Below are positions 9,391 through 22,687 of a stretch of 51,471 bases of DNA, in pieces (position 1 is the first letter of the stretch; the number at the start of each line of letters is the position of its first letter). The DNA lies in the NCBI GenBank assembly GCA_903837345.1, contig CAILUG010000032.1, positions 1-51,471 of the forward strand, written 5' to 3'. The notes under the pieces are model-generated. The model did no database searches, was not told where the DNA came from, and saw only the letters and a program-made list of their open reading frames with translations. A program made the translations under genes and the position numbers. Source of the DNA: an uncultured Gammaproteobacteria bacterium. GTDB lineage: Bacteria; Pseudomonadota; Gammaproteobacteria; Pseudomonadales; Pseudohongiellaceae.

Positions 9391-10532
9391 TGGATGCAAA
9401 GGTGCGTGTCGGCATCCTGGCAGGCGAAAGTTCCGGCGACATTCTGGGTGCGGGCCTGATGCAGGCCTTGCAGGCCGCAAATCCACACATCGTTTTCGAA
9501 GGCATCGGCGGCCCGCTGATGGCAGCCCAGGGTTTGCGCTCACAGGTACCGATGGAGCGGCTTTCGGTGATGGGCCTGGTTGAGCCGCTGAAACGGCTGC
9601 CGGAATTGCTCCGCATCCGTCGCGACGTGATTCGTCATTTCAGAAACAATCCTCCCGCCGTGTTCATCGGCATCGATTCGCCGGATTTCAATCTTGGCAT
9701 TGAAGCAAAGCTGCGCGCTGCCGGCATCAGGACTGTGCATTATGTGAGTCCGTCTGTGTGGGCATGGCGCCGCCGCCGCATCCACAAAATTGCCAGGGCA
9801 GTTGATCTGGTGCTGACATTGTTTCCGTTTGAAGCGGATTTTTATCGCCAGCATCAGGTACCGGTGTGTTTTGTCGGGCATCCGCTGGCAGACCTGATTC
9901 CGCTGCAGCCGGACAAAACCGGCGCCCGAACACAATTGCAACTGGGCCATAACAACCGGGTACTGGCATTGTTGCCTGGCAGTCGTGCGGGCGAAGTTTC
10001 CAGGCTGGGTCCTGAATTCCTGCAAGCAGCAGCACTGCTGGCGGAGCGCGACCCCGCTCTGCAAATAGTACTGCCATTTGCCACTCCACTTTGCCGCTCA
10101 TTGCTGGAACAGATGCCCGGGTACAAGACCTTGCTTGCCGGTGGCAGGTTGCGGGTGTTCGATGGTTCATCCAGACTCGCCATGCAGGCCGCCGATGGTG
10201 TGTTGCTGGCATCAGGTACTGCAACGCTGGAAGCCTTGCTGCTGAAGTTGCCGATGCTGGTTTGCTACAAGATGGCACCGGTGTCCTACGCGATCATTTC
10301 GCGGTTGTTGAAGGTGCCTTACTTTTCATTGCCGAATTTGCTGGCCGGGGAAAAACTGGTGGATGAACTGGTTCAGGACCAGGTGAGGCCCGAAGTGCTG
10401 GCAGAAAAAATGCAAAGGTTGCTGTCAGTCCATGACAACAGCGATTTGCAAGCGCGTTATCTCTCCATTCATCAGTCATTGCGACGTGAGGCCAGCATGT
10501 GTGCCGCAGAAGCCGTGCTGAAACTTCTATGA
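9390..10532 (+). CDS. lpxB: Lipid-A-disaccharide synthase
   Basis: GT19 glycosyltransferase that joins UDP-2,3-diacylglucosamine and lipid X at the inner-membrane surface. It has 380 residues (E. coli 382). Family motifs are [16 protein letters not shown] at the N-terminus, [10 protein letters not shown], the [12 protein letters not shown] segment, [18 protein letters not shown] and [21 protein letters not shown] near the C-terminus. The start overlaps the lpxA stop by one base (TGATG), and the end overlaps rnhB. Confidence 0.96.
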   Translation: MDAKVRVGILAGESSGDILGAGLMQALQAANPHIVFEGIGGPLMAAQGLRSQVPMERLSVMGLVEPLKRLPELLRIRRDVIRHFRNNPPAVFIGIDSPDFNLGIEAKLRAAGIRTVHYVSPSVWAWRRRRIHKIARAVDLVLTLFPFEADFYRQHQVPVCFVGHPLADLIPLQPDKTGARTQLQLGHNNRVLALLPGSRAGEVSRLGPEFLQAAALLAERDPALQIVLPFATPLCRSLLEQMPGYKTLLAGGRLRVFDGSSRLAMQAADGVLLASGTATLEALLLKLPMLVCYKMAPVSYAIISRLLKVPYFSLPNLLAGEKLVDELVQDQVRPEVLAEKMQRLLSVHDNSDLQARYLSIHQSLRREASMCAAEAVLKLL

Positions 10533-11152
10533 TGCAATCCGGACTCCTGTTTGCGTTTTTGGCCAGGCCACTGCAGTTGGTGGCTGGTGTGGATGAAGTG
10601 GGCAGGGGGCCGTTGGCCGGAGATGTCGTGGCCGCAGCCGTGATTCTTGATCCGGAACGACCAGTCACCGGTCTGGCAGACTCCAAACAGTTGTCGGAAG
10701 TGCAACGGGAACGGCTCTACCCGCTGATTATTGCCAATGCGCGTGCCTGGGCGGTGGCGCGTGCCTCGGTGGAAGAGATAGATCGCCTCAATATCCTGCA
10801 TGCCTCGCTGCTGGCGATGACGCGAGCCGTGACGGCATTGGCGATTCAGCCGGATTTTGTCTATGTCGATGGCAATCGTTGTCCGCAGTGGCGCTATGCA
10901 AGCGAAGCCGTAGTCAAAGGCGACAGTCACTTTGCCGAAATAGCTGCAGCCTCGATCATTGCCAAAGTCACGCGTGACCGGGAACTGGTGGAGCTCGACT
11001 CTGTTTATCCCGGTTATGGCCTGGCACGTCATAAAGGCTATCCCACCAGGGACCATATCCAGGCTTTGCAGCAGTTGGGGGTGACCCCGATCCATCGACG
11101 CAGTTTTGCGCCGGTAGCGCAAGTAATTGATGCAGGCGAAAGTCCGCAATAA
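10529..11152 (+). CDS. rnhB: Ribonuclease HII
   Basis: Removes RNA from RNA-DNA hybrids and starts excision of single ribonucleotides in DNA. ATG 10529 and ATG 10532 are adjacent and both overlap the lpxB stop; starting at 10529 gives 207 residues. The acidic active site is visible: D22 and E23 in [12 protein letters not shown], Asp in VYVDGN, and Asp in [11 protein letters not shown]. The conserved lpxB-rnhB-dnaE order is kept. Confidence 0.95.
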   Translation: MMQSGLLFAFLARPLQLVAGVDEVGRGPLAGDVVAAAVILDPERPVTGLADSKQLSEVQRERLYPLIIANARAWAVARASVEEIDRLNILHASLLAMTRAVTALAIQPDFVYVDGNRCPQWRYASEAVVKGDSHFAEIAAASIIAKVTRDRELVELDSVYPGYGLARHKGYPTRDHIQALQQLGVTPIHRRSFAPVAQVIDAGESPQ

Positions 11153-11240
11153 ACTTTTTGCCGGCTTGCTTCTGACCATCCCTGCAGGTACTTTGGTTCC
11201 CTGATATTTCCACTTTTCGGCAGACATTATCCGGAATTCC

Positions 11241-14200
11241 ATGAGCAGCAAACCCGGCTTTGTCCACCTCAGACTCCACTCCGAATATTCGATCGTGGAC
11301 AGTCTGATCCGCATCAAACCACTGACTGCACGTGTGGCAGAATTGCATATGCCGGCGGTGGCAATCACTGACCACCTCAACTTCTATGCATTGATCAAGT
11401 TCTATATTGCAGCCAACAACAAGGGCATCAAACCCGTATGTGGCTGTGACATGCTGCTGGTTGAAGATGACAATCCGGACCAGTTGTCGGTGCTTGTGCT
11501 GCTGGTAAAAAATCTGCAGGGCTATCGGAATCTGGTGCAGCTGATTTCGCGTGCGTATCTTGAAGGACAGGCGCGCGGCAACATCACGGTGAAACGCAGC
11601 TGGTTGCCGGGCAATACCGGGGGCCTGATTGCACTGTCCGGCGCCGGCAGGGGCGATGTAGGGCAGGCGTTGCTTGCCAATGACATGGCACTGGCCAATA
11701 CGCTATTGCAGCAATGGCAGCAATTGTTTCCTGACAACTACTATCTTGAATTGCATCGCACCGGCCGGCCGGGAGATGCGGAACATCTGCAAAGGGCGGT
11801 GGATCTGGCGCTCGCCACCGGCACGCCGGTGGTCGCCACCAACGATGTACGCTTCCTCAGGCAGCAGGATTTTGAAGCGCATGAAGTGCGGGTCTGCATC
11901 AATGAGCGCCGCACCCTCGACGATCCGCGCCGGCAGCGCACCTACTCCGACCAGCAGTATCTGCGCAGCACCGAAGAAATGCAGGAGTTGTTCAGCGATC
12001 TGCCGGAAGCGCTGGAAAATTCGGTGGAAATAGCCAAACGCTGCAATCTCGAGTTGCAACTCGGCAAGCCGTTCCTGCCCAACTACCCGATTCCGGACGG
12101 CATGACGCTGGCAGACTTTTTCCGTCTGGAATGCACCAAAGGTCTCGAGCTGCGTCTGCAAAAACTCTATGGCAAGACACGCACTGATTTGCCGCAGATA
12201 CGGCAACGCTATTTTGACAGGCTGGAATTCGAACTCGGCATCATCAGCCAGATGGGCTTCGCCGGCTACTTCCTGATTGTGATGGAATTTATCCAGTGGT
12301 CGCGTGACAACGATATTCCGGTCGGACCGGGCAGGGGATCCGGTGCCGGCTCGCTGGTGGCCTATTCACTGCGCATCACTGATCTTGATCCGCTGGCCTA
12401 TGATTTGCTGTTTGAACGTTTCCTCAATCCTGAACGTGTGTCTATGCCGGATTTTGACGTGGATTTCTGCATGGATGGCCGTGATCGCGTGATCGAACAT
12501 GTGGCTGATCTTTATGGCCACGACGCGGTATCGCAGATCATCACATTTGGCACCATGGCGGCCAAGGCAGTGATCCGGGACGTCGGCCGTGTGCAGGGCA
12601 AGCCCTATTCACTGGCAGACAAGCTGTCGAAACTGATTCCGTTTGAAGTCGGCATCACACTGGAAAAGGCCCGCAAGGACGAGCCGCAACTGGTCGAGTT
12701 CCTGGCTGCCGATGCCGACGCCCAGGAAATCATGGACATGGCCGAGCAACTGGAAGGACTGGTGCGCAACGTTGGCAAGCATGCCGGGGGCGTTGTCATC
12801 GCTCCCACCAGATTGACTGATTTCACGCCGCTTTATTGCGACGAAAACGGCGCCAACCTTGTGACCCAGTTCGACAAAAACGATGTCGAGAGTGCCGGAC
12901 TGGTGAAATTCGACTTTCTCGGTTTGCGCACACTGACCATCATCGACTGGGCAGTCCGCACGATTGCTGTTGCCCATCCCGACCAGCAGCGACTCGATAT
13001 ATCCACCTTGCCGCTCGATGATCCGAAAGTGTTCGCGATGCTGGAGAAAGGCGAATCATCCGCAGTATTCCAGCTGGAATCGCGCGGCATGAAAGATCTG
13101 ATGAAGCGGCTGAAGCCGAGCAATTTTGAAGACATCATTGCATTGGTGGCACTGTTCCGGCCCGGGCCGCTCGGTTCCGGCATGGTCGACGACTTCATCG
13201 ACCGCAAGCATGGTCGCAAAGAGGTCAGTTATCCGCATCCTGATCTGGAACCTGTGCTGAAAAATACCTACGGCGTAATCCTGTACCAGGAACAGGTGAT
13301 GAAGATCGCGCAGGTGCTGGCCAATTACACACTTGGCGGTGCCGACATGCTGCGGCGTGCAATGGGCAAGAAGAAACCCGAAGAAATGCACAAGCAGCGG
13401 GTGATCTTCCTCGAGGGTGCTGCCGACCGCAACATCAACGCTGACCAGGCCAGTGCCATTTTCGACCTGATGGAGAAGTTTGCCGACTATGGTTTCAACA
13501 AATCCCATTCGGCCGCCTATGCGCTGGTGTCGTACCAGACTGCCTGGCTCAAGTGTTATTACCCGGCCTGGTTCATGTCGGCGGTGCTGTCAGCTGATAT
13601 GCAGCACACTGACAAGATCGTTGTGATGGTGGAAGAGAGTCGTCGCATGGGGCTGAAAGTACAGCCACCTGACATCAACCAGGGCAGTTTCGCATTCACA
13701 GTCAACAAAGGCGGCCAGATTGTCTACGGGCTGGGCGCGATCAAGGGGCTTGGTGAAGGGCCAATACAGAACCTGATCCAGGTGCGCGAACAATTAGGGG
13801 CGTTCAAGGACCTGTTTGATTTCTGCAAACGTGTGGATCTCACTCTCGTCAACAAGCGCGCCATTGAAGCACTGATCAGGGCCGGAGCCTGCGACAGTTT
13901 CGGCGCTGATCGTGCCGTGTTGCTGGCCAGCATGGCAGAAGCGGTGCAAACCGCAGAACAGAACTCGCTCAACCAGCAAAGCGGCATTGGTGATCTGTTT
14001 GGTGAATCCGTAACTTCGGCAAGTGCCGGCGATGTCTACGCCAATTTCCGCCACATCAGGCCGTGGAGTGAACACAGGCGCTTGCAGGAAGAGAAGGACA
14101 CGCTGGGGTTGTATCTGTCAGGACACCCGATCTCCGCATGTTTGCCGGAGTTGTCGCGCTTCGTGCGTCACAACATCAACAATCTCAAGGCAGAGAAAGG

Positions 14201-14810
14201 GCAGCAACTGGTGGCTGGCTTGGTGCATGAAGTGCGGCTGATCAAGAGCAAGAAAGGCGATGCCATGGCAGTTGTCACGCTTGATGACCGCAGTGGCCGC
14301 ATTGAAGTGACCCTGTTTCCGGAAACCTGGCAGTACTATCGCGAGCTGCTGAAGCTGGATACTGTTGTGGTGGTGGAAGGCTCGGTAGCGATGGATGACT
14401 TCAATGGCAACAGCAAACTCAAGGTGACAGCCCGCCGGGTGCTGAAGCTGGAAGAGGCGCGCAGGGAGTTCGCACGCAGCTTGAGCCTGACCTTGCAAGC
14501 CCATCAATTGCAGGTAGAATCGCTGCCCGCTCTGGAGGCCCTGCTGGGCTCGTTCCGGCAGGATGGATCCATGCCGGCCAAGGCCCCGCCGCCAGCCCGC
14601 CAGGGCAGGGAAGGGCGTCAAACTGCAGCAGAAACGGAGACCAGGGAGCCCGGATGTGCGATCATTCTGCATCTGGAAAAAGCCGGTGCAGCCGGTGATG
14701 TGAAAGGAATAATCAATCTGGGTCCCAAGTGGCGGGTGCAGCCGGATGATGAATTGCTTGCCCGTTTGCGGGAACGTTTTGGCAGCACCAGTGTAGTGCT
14801 CAACTATTAG
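11241..14810 (+). CDS. dnaE: DNA polymerase III subunit alpha
   Basis: Replicative polymerase catalytic subunit, 1189 residues (E. coli DnaE 1160). It has an N-terminal PHP domain (FVHLRLHSEYSIVDSLI onwards, about residues 5-280) and a C-family palm, with PDFDVDFCMDGRDRVIEHV carrying catalytic D404 and D406. Also visible are GPGRGSGAGSLVAY, the fingers region with FNKSHSAAYA, then tandem HhH, OB fold (VVTLDDRSGRIEVTLFPE) and a C-terminal tau-binding region. An 88-base gap from rnhB holds no clear promoter. accA follows. Confidence 0.97.
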   Translation: MSSKPGFVHLRLHSEYSIVDSLIRIKPLTARVAELHMPAVAITDHLNFYALIKFYIAANNKGIKPVCGCDMLLVEDDNPDQLSVLVLLVKNLQGYRNLVQLISRAYLEGQARGNITVKRSWLPGNTGGLIALSGAGRGDVGQALLANDMALANTLLQQWQQLFPDNYYLELHRTGRPGDAEHLQRAVDLALATGTPVVATNDVRFLRQQDFEAHEVRVCINERRTLDDPRRQRTYSDQQYLRSTEEMQELFSDLPEALENSVEIAKRCNLELQLGKPFLPNYPIPDGMTLADFFRLECTKGLELRLQKLYGKTRTDLPQIRQRYFDRLEFELGIISQMGFAGYFLIVMEFIQWSRDNDIPVGPGRGSGAGSLVAYSLRITDLDPLAYDLLFERFLNPERVSMPDFDVDFCMDGRDRVIEHVADLYGHDAVSQIITFGTMAAKAVIRDVGRVQGKPYSLADKLSKLIPFEVGITLEKARKDEPQLVEFLAADADAQEIMDMAEQLEGLVRNVGKHAGGVVIAPTRLTDFTPLYCDENGANLVTQFDKNDVESAGLVKFDFLGLRTLTIIDWAVRTIAVAHPDQQRLDISTLPLDDPKVFAMLEKGESSAVFQLESRGMKDLMKRLKPSNFEDIIALVALFRPGPLGSGMVDDFIDRKHGRKEVSYPHPDLEPVLKNTYGVILYQEQVMKIAQVLANYTLGGADMLRRAMGKKKPEEMHKQRVIFLEGAADRNINADQASAIFDLMEKFADYGFNKSHSAAYALVSYQTAWLKCYYPAWFMSAVLSADMQHTDKIVVMVEESRRMGLKVQPPDINQGSFAFTVNKGGQIVYGLGAIKGLGEGPIQNLIQVREQLGAFKDLFDFCKRVDLTLVNKRAIEALIRAGACDSFGADRAVLLASMAEAVQTAEQNSLNQQSGIGDLFGESVTSASAGDVYANFRHIRPWSEHRRLQEEKDTLGLYLSGHPISACLPELSRFVRHNINNLKAEKGQQLVAGLVHEVRLIKSKKGDAMAVVTLDDRSGRIEVTLFPETWQYYRELLKLDTVVVVEGSVAMDDFNGNSKLKVTARRVLKLEEARREFARSLSLTLQAHQLQVESLPALEALLGSFRQDGSMPAKAPPPARQGREGRQTAAETETREPGCAIILHLEKAGAAGDVKGIINLGPKWRVQPDDELLARLRERFGSTSVVLNY

Positions 14811-14829
14811 CAGTTAGGTAGCAGTTAGG
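14808..14829. repeat. Tandem 11-bp repeat spanning the dnaE stop
   Basis: TAGCAGTTAGG is present twice back to back (14808-14818 and 14819-14829). The first copy contains the dnaE TAG stop codon; the second lies in the accA leader. This looks like a small slippage duplication. Confidence 0.8.
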
Positions 14830-14851
14830 AATTTTGGCCGTTAGCGAATTT

Positions 14852-15811
14852 ATGAACCCTGATTATCTGGATTTCGAACAACCGATCGCCGAACTTGAGA
14901 GCAAGATCAATGAGCTCAGGCTGGTTGGTTCCGACAACAAGCTCAATATCAATGACGAAATCAGCAAACTCCAGGACAAGAGTCACAGGCTCACCGAGAA
15001 AATTTTCAGTTCGCTGACACCTTGGCAGATTTCGCAGCTGGCACGCCATCCGTTGCGTCCCTATACGGAAGACTATATCCGCCTGATCTTCAACGATTTC
15101 GATGAGCTGCATGGCGACCGCTATTTTGCCGATGATACGGCGCTGATCGGTGGCATTGCCTACCTGGAACAAATACCGGTGATGCTGATAGGTCACCAGA
15201 AAGGTCGCGGCACTACCGAAAAAGTGAAACGCAATTTCGGCATGCCCAAGCCGGAAGGTTATCGCAAGGCGCGGCGACTTATGTTGCTGGCGGAACGCTA
15301 CCGCATGCCGGTACTCACCTTTATCGATACGCCTGGTGCCTATCCCGGAGTGGATTCGGAAGCGCGCGGCATCAACGAATCAATTGCCGAAAATCTGGCA
15401 GTGATGTCACGCTTGCGCACTCCGATCATTGCTACTGTTACCGGCGAAGGAAATTCCGGTGGCGCCATTGCCATAGGTGTGTGCGATCATCTCAACATGC
15501 TGCAATATTCCACCTATTTCGTTATTTCACCGGAGGGTTGCGCCACCATCCTGTGGAAGTCGTCTGATCACAAGGCGGCTGCAGCAGAGGCCATGGGTGT
15601 TACTTCCACCAGGCTGGAAGAACTGGGCATAGTTGACCAAACCATCGCAGAACCACTCGGCGGCGCCCATCGCGACATGAAAGGCATGGCAGAACGCCTG
15701 AAAGTCCAGTTGCTTGAACAGATAGATCGTTTCAGCAAAATGAACATGGAAGAACTGCTCGAGCGCCGCTATCGTCGCCTGATGAGTCATGGTGCCCAGC
15801 GTCCCCGCTGA
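14852..15811 (+). CDS. accA: Acetyl-CoA carboxylase carboxyltransferase subunit alpha
   Basis: With AccD it transfers carboxyl from biotin to acetyl-CoA to make malonyl-CoA, the committed step of fatty-acid synthesis. The start at ATG 14852 gives 319 residues, the same as E. coli, and begins [16 protein letters not shown] like homologues. A TTG at 14834 in frame has AGGA only three bases upstream and is less likely. The crotonase-fold core includes [21 protein letters not shown] and [13 protein letters not shown] (oxyanion hole). The 3' end overlaps tilS by 23 bases. Confidence 0.96.
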   Translation: MNPDYLDFEQPIAELESKINELRLVGSDNKLNINDEISKLQDKSHRLTEKIFSSLTPWQISQLARHPLRPYTEDYIRLIFNDFDELHGDRYFADDTALIGGIAYLEQIPVMLIGHQKGRGTTEKVKRNFGMPKPEGYRKARRLMLLAERYRMPVLTFIDTPGAYPGVDSEARGINESIAENLAVMSRLRTPIIATVTGEGNSGGAIAIGVCDHLNMLQYSTYFVISPEGCATILWKSSDHKAAAAEAMGVTSTRLEELGIVDQTIAEPLGGAHRDMKGMAERLKVQLLEQIDRFSKMNMEELLERRYRRLMSHGAQRPR

Positions 15812-17180
15812 TCCCTCCGCCGGGACCGCCTTGCAGCCGTCCCGGTTACTCAAGCTGTGTCCGGCAATAACGTCAGCCAAGGCCCTGTGCGTGGCCTTCA
15901 GCGGCGGTCTGGATTCCACGGTCTTGTTGCATCTGCTGTGGCAGTTGCGTAACCAGGGCTTGCTCACGGCACCTTTGCGTGCGCTGCACGTTCACCATGG
16001 TTTGCAACGCGGAGCCGATGCCTGGCTCGAACATTGCCGTCAGCTTTGCCAGCAGTGGAACATTGCCTTCACCGGTTCGTGTGTCGATGCGGCAGCAAGG
16101 CGGGGAGAGAGTCCGGAAGCCAGGGCGCGTGAAGCCCGTTACCAGGCCTATGCTGTCGAGCTGCAGCCCGATGAATTCCTGGTGCAGGCCCATCACTGCG
16201 ATGATCAGGCCGAAACCTTGCTGCTCAGACTGATGCGTGGCAGTGGCGTTGCGGGGCTCTCCGGCATGCCAGTGGAGCGGGTACTGGCCCATGGCCGACT
16301 GCTGCGTCCGCTGCTGGGGTTGCACAAGCAGGAGCTGGAAGCCTATGCATTGCACCACAAGTTGCCCCATGTCGAAGACCCCAGCAACGCCGACCACCGC
16401 TATGACCGCAATTTCCTGCGTGCCGAAATCCTGCCGAGGTTGCAACAGCGCTGGCCGGAGGCTGCGGCCTCGCTGGTGCGTTCAGTTGAACTGTTGCAGG
16501 AGGCAGAAACCCTGTTGCACGAACTGGCGGCGCTGGATTTGTCGTCAGCCGGTCTGGAGTTCCCCAACCGCTTGTCGCTGCCAGCACTCAGGCAGTTGAG
16601 TCCGGCCCGCCAGCGCAATCTGCTCAGGCACTGGCTTTTGCAACAGCCGGAGGAATTGGCGGGTACGGAAATGTCCTACCAGTTGCTGCAGCGCTGTGTA
16701 CATGAATTGATCGCTCCGCAAACCGATGAATACGCAATGCTGGAGTGGGGAGAAGGCCGGAAAGCCAGGCAATTGCATCGTTACCGAAGTGCACTCTATC
16801 TGTTGTTGCCACTGCCGCAGGTACCTGCCTCCTGCAGTTGGGATCCGGATATGCTGCTGCAACTGCCGGCGCCGCTGGGTTGCCTGCAGTGGATGCTGCC
16901 GGCTGTGGCCAACACAGCGGAGCTGTTGCCGCTGGAAGTCAGCTTTCGCCACGGCAGTGAGCGCGTCAACAAGCCTGACGGACATCACCAGTCGCTCAAG
17001 CATTACTGCCAGCAGCGCGGTATCCCGCCGTGGCTGCGCGATCTGATCCCGCTGCTTTACCATGGGCATGAACTCTCCGCTATCGGGGAAGATTTATTGC
17101 CTGATACAATGCTGGCCCGCGTGGTAAAAAATGTGCGCCCGATACGTTGGCAAAGATCACAATTGCTTTGCGGTTGGTAG
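15789..17180 (+). CDS. tilS: tRNA(Ile)-lysidine synthase
   Basis: Modifies C34 of the CAU-anticodon tRNA-Ile to lysidine, changing its identity from Met to Ile; essential. The 463-residue protein has the N-type ATP pyrophosphatase P-loop FSGGLDST (near residue 38) and the HHCDDQAET motif, then middle and C-terminal tRNA-binding domains. The first ATG lies inside the end of accA (23-base overlap). The position between accA and pyrG is typical of Pseudomonas relatives. Confidence 0.95.
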   Translation: MVPSVPADPSAGTALQPSRLLKLCPAITSAKALCVAFSGGLDSTVLLHLLWQLRNQGLLTAPLRALHVHHGLQRGADAWLEHCRQLCQQWNIAFTGSCVDAAARRGESPEARAREARYQAYAVELQPDEFLVQAHHCDDQAETLLLRLMRGSGVAGLSGMPVERVLAHGRLLRPLLGLHKQELEAYALHHKLPHVEDPSNADHRYDRNFLRAEILPRLQQRWPEAAASLVRSVELLQEAETLLHELAALDLSSAGLEFPNRLSLPALRQLSPARQRNLLRHWLLQQPEELAGTEMSYQLLQRCVHELIAPQTDEYAMLEWGEGRKARQLHRYRSALYLLLPLPQVPASCSWDPDMLLQLPAPLGCLQWMLPAVANTAELLPLEVSFRHGSERVNKPDGHHQSLKHYCQQRGIPPWLRDLIPLLYHGHELSAIGEDLLPDTMLARVVKNVRPIRWQRSQLLCGW

Positions 17181-17237
17181 GCACCTCTGCTAATCTGAGC
17201 TCCCATCACGTACCTTGCCAAGTCTGATGGGCTGTAG

Positions 17238-18884
<1,647 letters not shown>

Positions 18885-19745
18885 GTGGTGGCAGAAACTA
18901 CCAGACAGGTGACGCTGCAACTCGGGAATATTCCCATCGCCAACCAGCTGCCGATGTTGGTGATCGGCGGCATGAACGTGCTGGAATCGGAAGAGCTGGC
19001 GTTGCAAGTGGCGGGTGAGTTCAAGCGCGTGTGCGCCAGGCTCGGCATCCCCTATGTCTTCAAGGCATCCTTCGACAAGGCCAACAGGTCTTCCATCAGT
19101 TCCTACCGTGGTCCCGGACTGGACAAAGGCCTGCAGATTCTCGCCCGCATCAAACAGCAGCTGCAGGTGCCTGTGCTGACGGATGTGCATGAGCCGCAGC
19201 AGGCAGAGGCAGTAGCGCAGGTGGTGGACATCCTGCAATTGCCGGCGTTCCTGTCACGCCAGACCGATCTGGTAATGGCATTGGCCAAAACCGGAGCAAT
19301 CATCAATATCAAGAAAGCCCAGTTTCTGGCACCGCGCGAGATGGTGCATATCCTGCGCAAATTCGAAGAAGCCGGTAACCGGCAGTTGATGTTGTGCGAG
19401 CGGGGCTCGAGTTTCGGCTACAACAACCTGGTGGTTGATATGCTGGGTTTTCCGATCATGAAATCCTTCGGTTATCCGGTGCTGTTTGACGTGACGCACG
19501 CCCTGCAGATGCCGGGTGGACGCACTGACAGTGCCGATGGTCGTCGCCGGGATGTGCTGTCACTGGCGCGTGCCGGCATTTCGCAGGGTATTGCCGGATT
19601 GTTTCTGGAAGCGCATCCTGATCCGGATCAGGCCCTGTGTGATGGTCCTTGCGCGTTGCCATTGGCAGTGCTGGAACCGTTTTTGCAGCAATTGCAGGCG
19701 CTGGATAAACTGGTCAAAAGCCAGGCTGAACTGGTGATCCGTTGA
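18885..19745 (+). CDS. kdsA: 3-deoxy-8-phosphooctulonate synthase (KDO8P synthase)
   Basis: Condenses PEP and arabinose 5-phosphate to Kdo-8-phosphate for the LPS inner core. It has 286 residues and starts with GTG right after the pyrG TAA; a second GTG codon follows at once and could also serve. A GGCGGAA purine run precedes it. Conserved blocks are [61 protein letters not shown] and LEAHPDPD. The pyrG-kdsA-eno order is standard. Confidence 0.96.
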   Translation: MVAETTRQVTLQLGNIPIANQLPMLVIGGMNVLESEELALQVAGEFKRVCARLGIPYVFKASFDKANRSSISSYRGPGLDKGLQILARIKQQLQVPVLTDVHEPQQAEAVAQVVDILQLPAFLSRQTDLVMALAKTGAIINIKKAQFLAPREMVHILRKFEEAGNRQLMLCERGSSFGYNNLVVDMLGFPIMKSFGYPVLFDVTHALQMPGGRTDSADGRRRDVLSLARAGISQGIAGLFLEAHPDPDQALCDGPCALPLAVLEPFLQQLQALDKLVKSQAELVIR

Positions 19746-19805
19746 CGACAACTGCAACCCGGTATTTGTGTAAATTGTTTGTATCCGCAAGTTTTTGAAA
19801 GGTGA

Positions 19806-21116
<1,311 letters not shown>

Positions 21117-21141
21117 CCATGGGGACCAACCGGGTTGAATC

Positions 21142-21456
21142 ATGAAAATCGTTCTGGCAATCCTGATAGTGGTGTTGGCGGTATTGCAGGTCCGGCTGTG
21201 GCGGGGCGAAGGCAGCCTGTCGGACATCGACCGGCTCGAGCATGAAATTGCCGCCCAGACCACAACCAATGCCGGTCTCGAGCAGCGCAACAAGGGCCTG
21301 TTGCATGAAGTCAGTGACCTGAAGACGGGACTGGATTCAGTGGAAGAACATGCCAGAAGCGAGATGGGACTGATCAAGCATGGCGAAACCTATTATCTGA
21401 TCGTCGACAAGAACCAGGCACGCAACGCGATGGCTGCAGCACCGACGGCACGTTGA
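21142..21456 (+). CDS. ftsB: Cell division protein FtsB
   Basis: Bitopic inner-membrane protein of the FtsQBL complex. It has 104 residues: one N-terminal membrane helix (MKIVLAILIVVLAVLQVRLW), a leucine/glutamine-rich coiled coil (residues 25-75), then the conserved tail ARSEMGLIKHGETYY. The position between eno and ispD is diagnostic in gammaproteobacteria. Confidence 0.94.
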   Translation: MKIVLAILIVVLAVLQVRLWRGEGSLSDIDRLEHEIAAQTTTNAGLEQRNKGLLHEVSDLKTGLDSVEEHARSEMGLIKHGETYYLIVDKNQARNAMAAAPTAR

Positions 21457-21460
21457 TCGC

Positions 21461-22186
21461 ATGGGCAATACAGACCGGGCCGGCACAAGGTTCCATCTGG
21501 TATTGCCAGCTGCCGGCAGTGGCCAGCGCATGGCAAGTGACCGCCCCAAGCAGTATCTGGAAATCGATGGCCGCACTTTGTTGCAACATACGCTGGAACG
21601 GCTGGGTGTCATGGATTGTATTGATCGCATCGTGCTGGTGCTGGCAAACGACGACAGCTGGTGGCCGGCAATCGAGCCACGTTTGACAACTTTTCTGCGC
21701 AGAAAAATCCAGGTTGCAGCCGGTGGTGCAGAACGTTGCGATTCTGTCCGCAATGGTTTGCTGGCAATCCGGCACCTGGCCGGCAATGAGGATTTTGTGC
21801 TGGTGCATGATGTGGTGCGTCCATGTGTGCGGACTGGTGATGTGAGATTGCTGATTGATGCAGTGCGTGATGAAGTGGCCGGAGGCTTGCTGGCGACCCC
21901 GTTGCGCGACACGCTCAAGCGCGCAGATGATGCAGGCAGGGTGGAGCAGACCATGGACCGTTCCAGGCTCTGGTGTGCAGCGACACCGCAGATGTTTCGT
22001 TATCACATTCTGTTGCAGGCTCTCGAAACAGCCACTGCCAACGGCCGCAAGGTGACTGACGAGGCTGAGGCAGTGGAGGCGCTGGGTTACAAGGTCAAGC
22101 TGGTACAGGGTCATGCCGACAACATCAAGATTACCTATCCGGATGACTTGCAGCTGGCCACATTGATTCTGGGAGTGGCTGACTGA
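21461..22186 (+). CDS. ispD: 2-C-methyl-D-erythritol 4-phosphate cytidylyltransferase
   Basis: Third MEP-pathway step: CTP plus MEP gives CDP-ME. It has 241 residues. The nucleotide-binding loop LPAAGSGQRM, followed by RPKQYLEIDGRTLLQHT, is at residues 14-40. VLVHDVVRPCV, ATPLRDTLKRAD and the WCAATPQMF and VTDEAEAVEA motifs follow. It ends at the base before the ispF ATG, so the two are a coupled pair. Confidence 0.96.
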   Translation: MGNTDRAGTRFHLVLPAAGSGQRMASDRPKQYLEIDGRTLLQHTLERLGVMDCIDRIVLVLANDDSWWPAIEPRLTTFLRRKIQVAAGGAERCDSVRNGLLAIRHLAGNEDFVLVHDVVRPCVRTGDVRLLIDAVRDEVAGGLLATPLRDTLKRADDAGRVEQTMDRSRLWCAATPQMFRYHILLQALETATANGRKVTDEAEAVEALGYKVKLVQGHADNIKITYPDDLQLATLILGVAD

Positions 22187-22687
22187 ATGCAATTCCGTAT
22201 CGGCAATGGTTATGACGTGCACCGGTTCGCGGATGCAGAAGAATCCGGCGCTGTGATTACGATCGGAGGTGTAGCCATCGCCAGCAAAAAGCGTTTGTTG
22301 GCGCATTCTGATGGTGATGTGCTTGTGCATGCGTTGTGTGATGCGTTGCTGGGTGCGCTGGCATTGGGTGACATAGGCCACCATTTTCCGGATACCGATC
22401 CACGTTACCGTGGCGTCAGCAGTTTGTTGCTGTTGCAGCAAGTGATGATGCTGGTGGGGGAAAAGGCATGGGAGATTGCCAATGTTGATCTTACGCTCAT
22501 TGCCCAGGAGCCCCGTTTTGCTCCACACGTGCTTGCGATCCGCAACAGTCTGGCAACAACGATGAAAATTGCTGCAGACCGGATCAGTGTAAAAGCCACA
22601 ACGACTGAAGGTCTGGGATTCACCGGTCGCAAAGAGGGTATCGCGTGTCAGGCAGTGGCCTTGCTGCAAAGGCAAGTTCCGGCATGA
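22187..22687 (+). CDS. ispF: 2-C-methyl-D-erythritol 2,4-cyclodiphosphate synthase
   Basis: Cyclises CDP-ME 2-phosphate to MEcPP. It has 166 residues. Metal ligands are D10 and H12 in GYDVHRF, and His in LLAHSDGDVLVHALCDALLGA. GDIGHHFPDTDPRY and the C-terminal KATTTEGLGFTGRKEGIACQA are family hallmarks. It overlaps truD by ATGA. Confidence 0.96.
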   Translation: MQFRIGNGYDVHRFADAEESGAVITIGGVAIASKKRLLAHSDGDVLVHALCDALLGALALGDIGHHFPDTDPRYRGVSSLLLLQQVMMLVGEKAWEIANVDLTLIAQEPRFAPHVLAIRNSLATTMKIAADRISVKATTTEGLGFTGRKEGIACQAVALLQRQVPA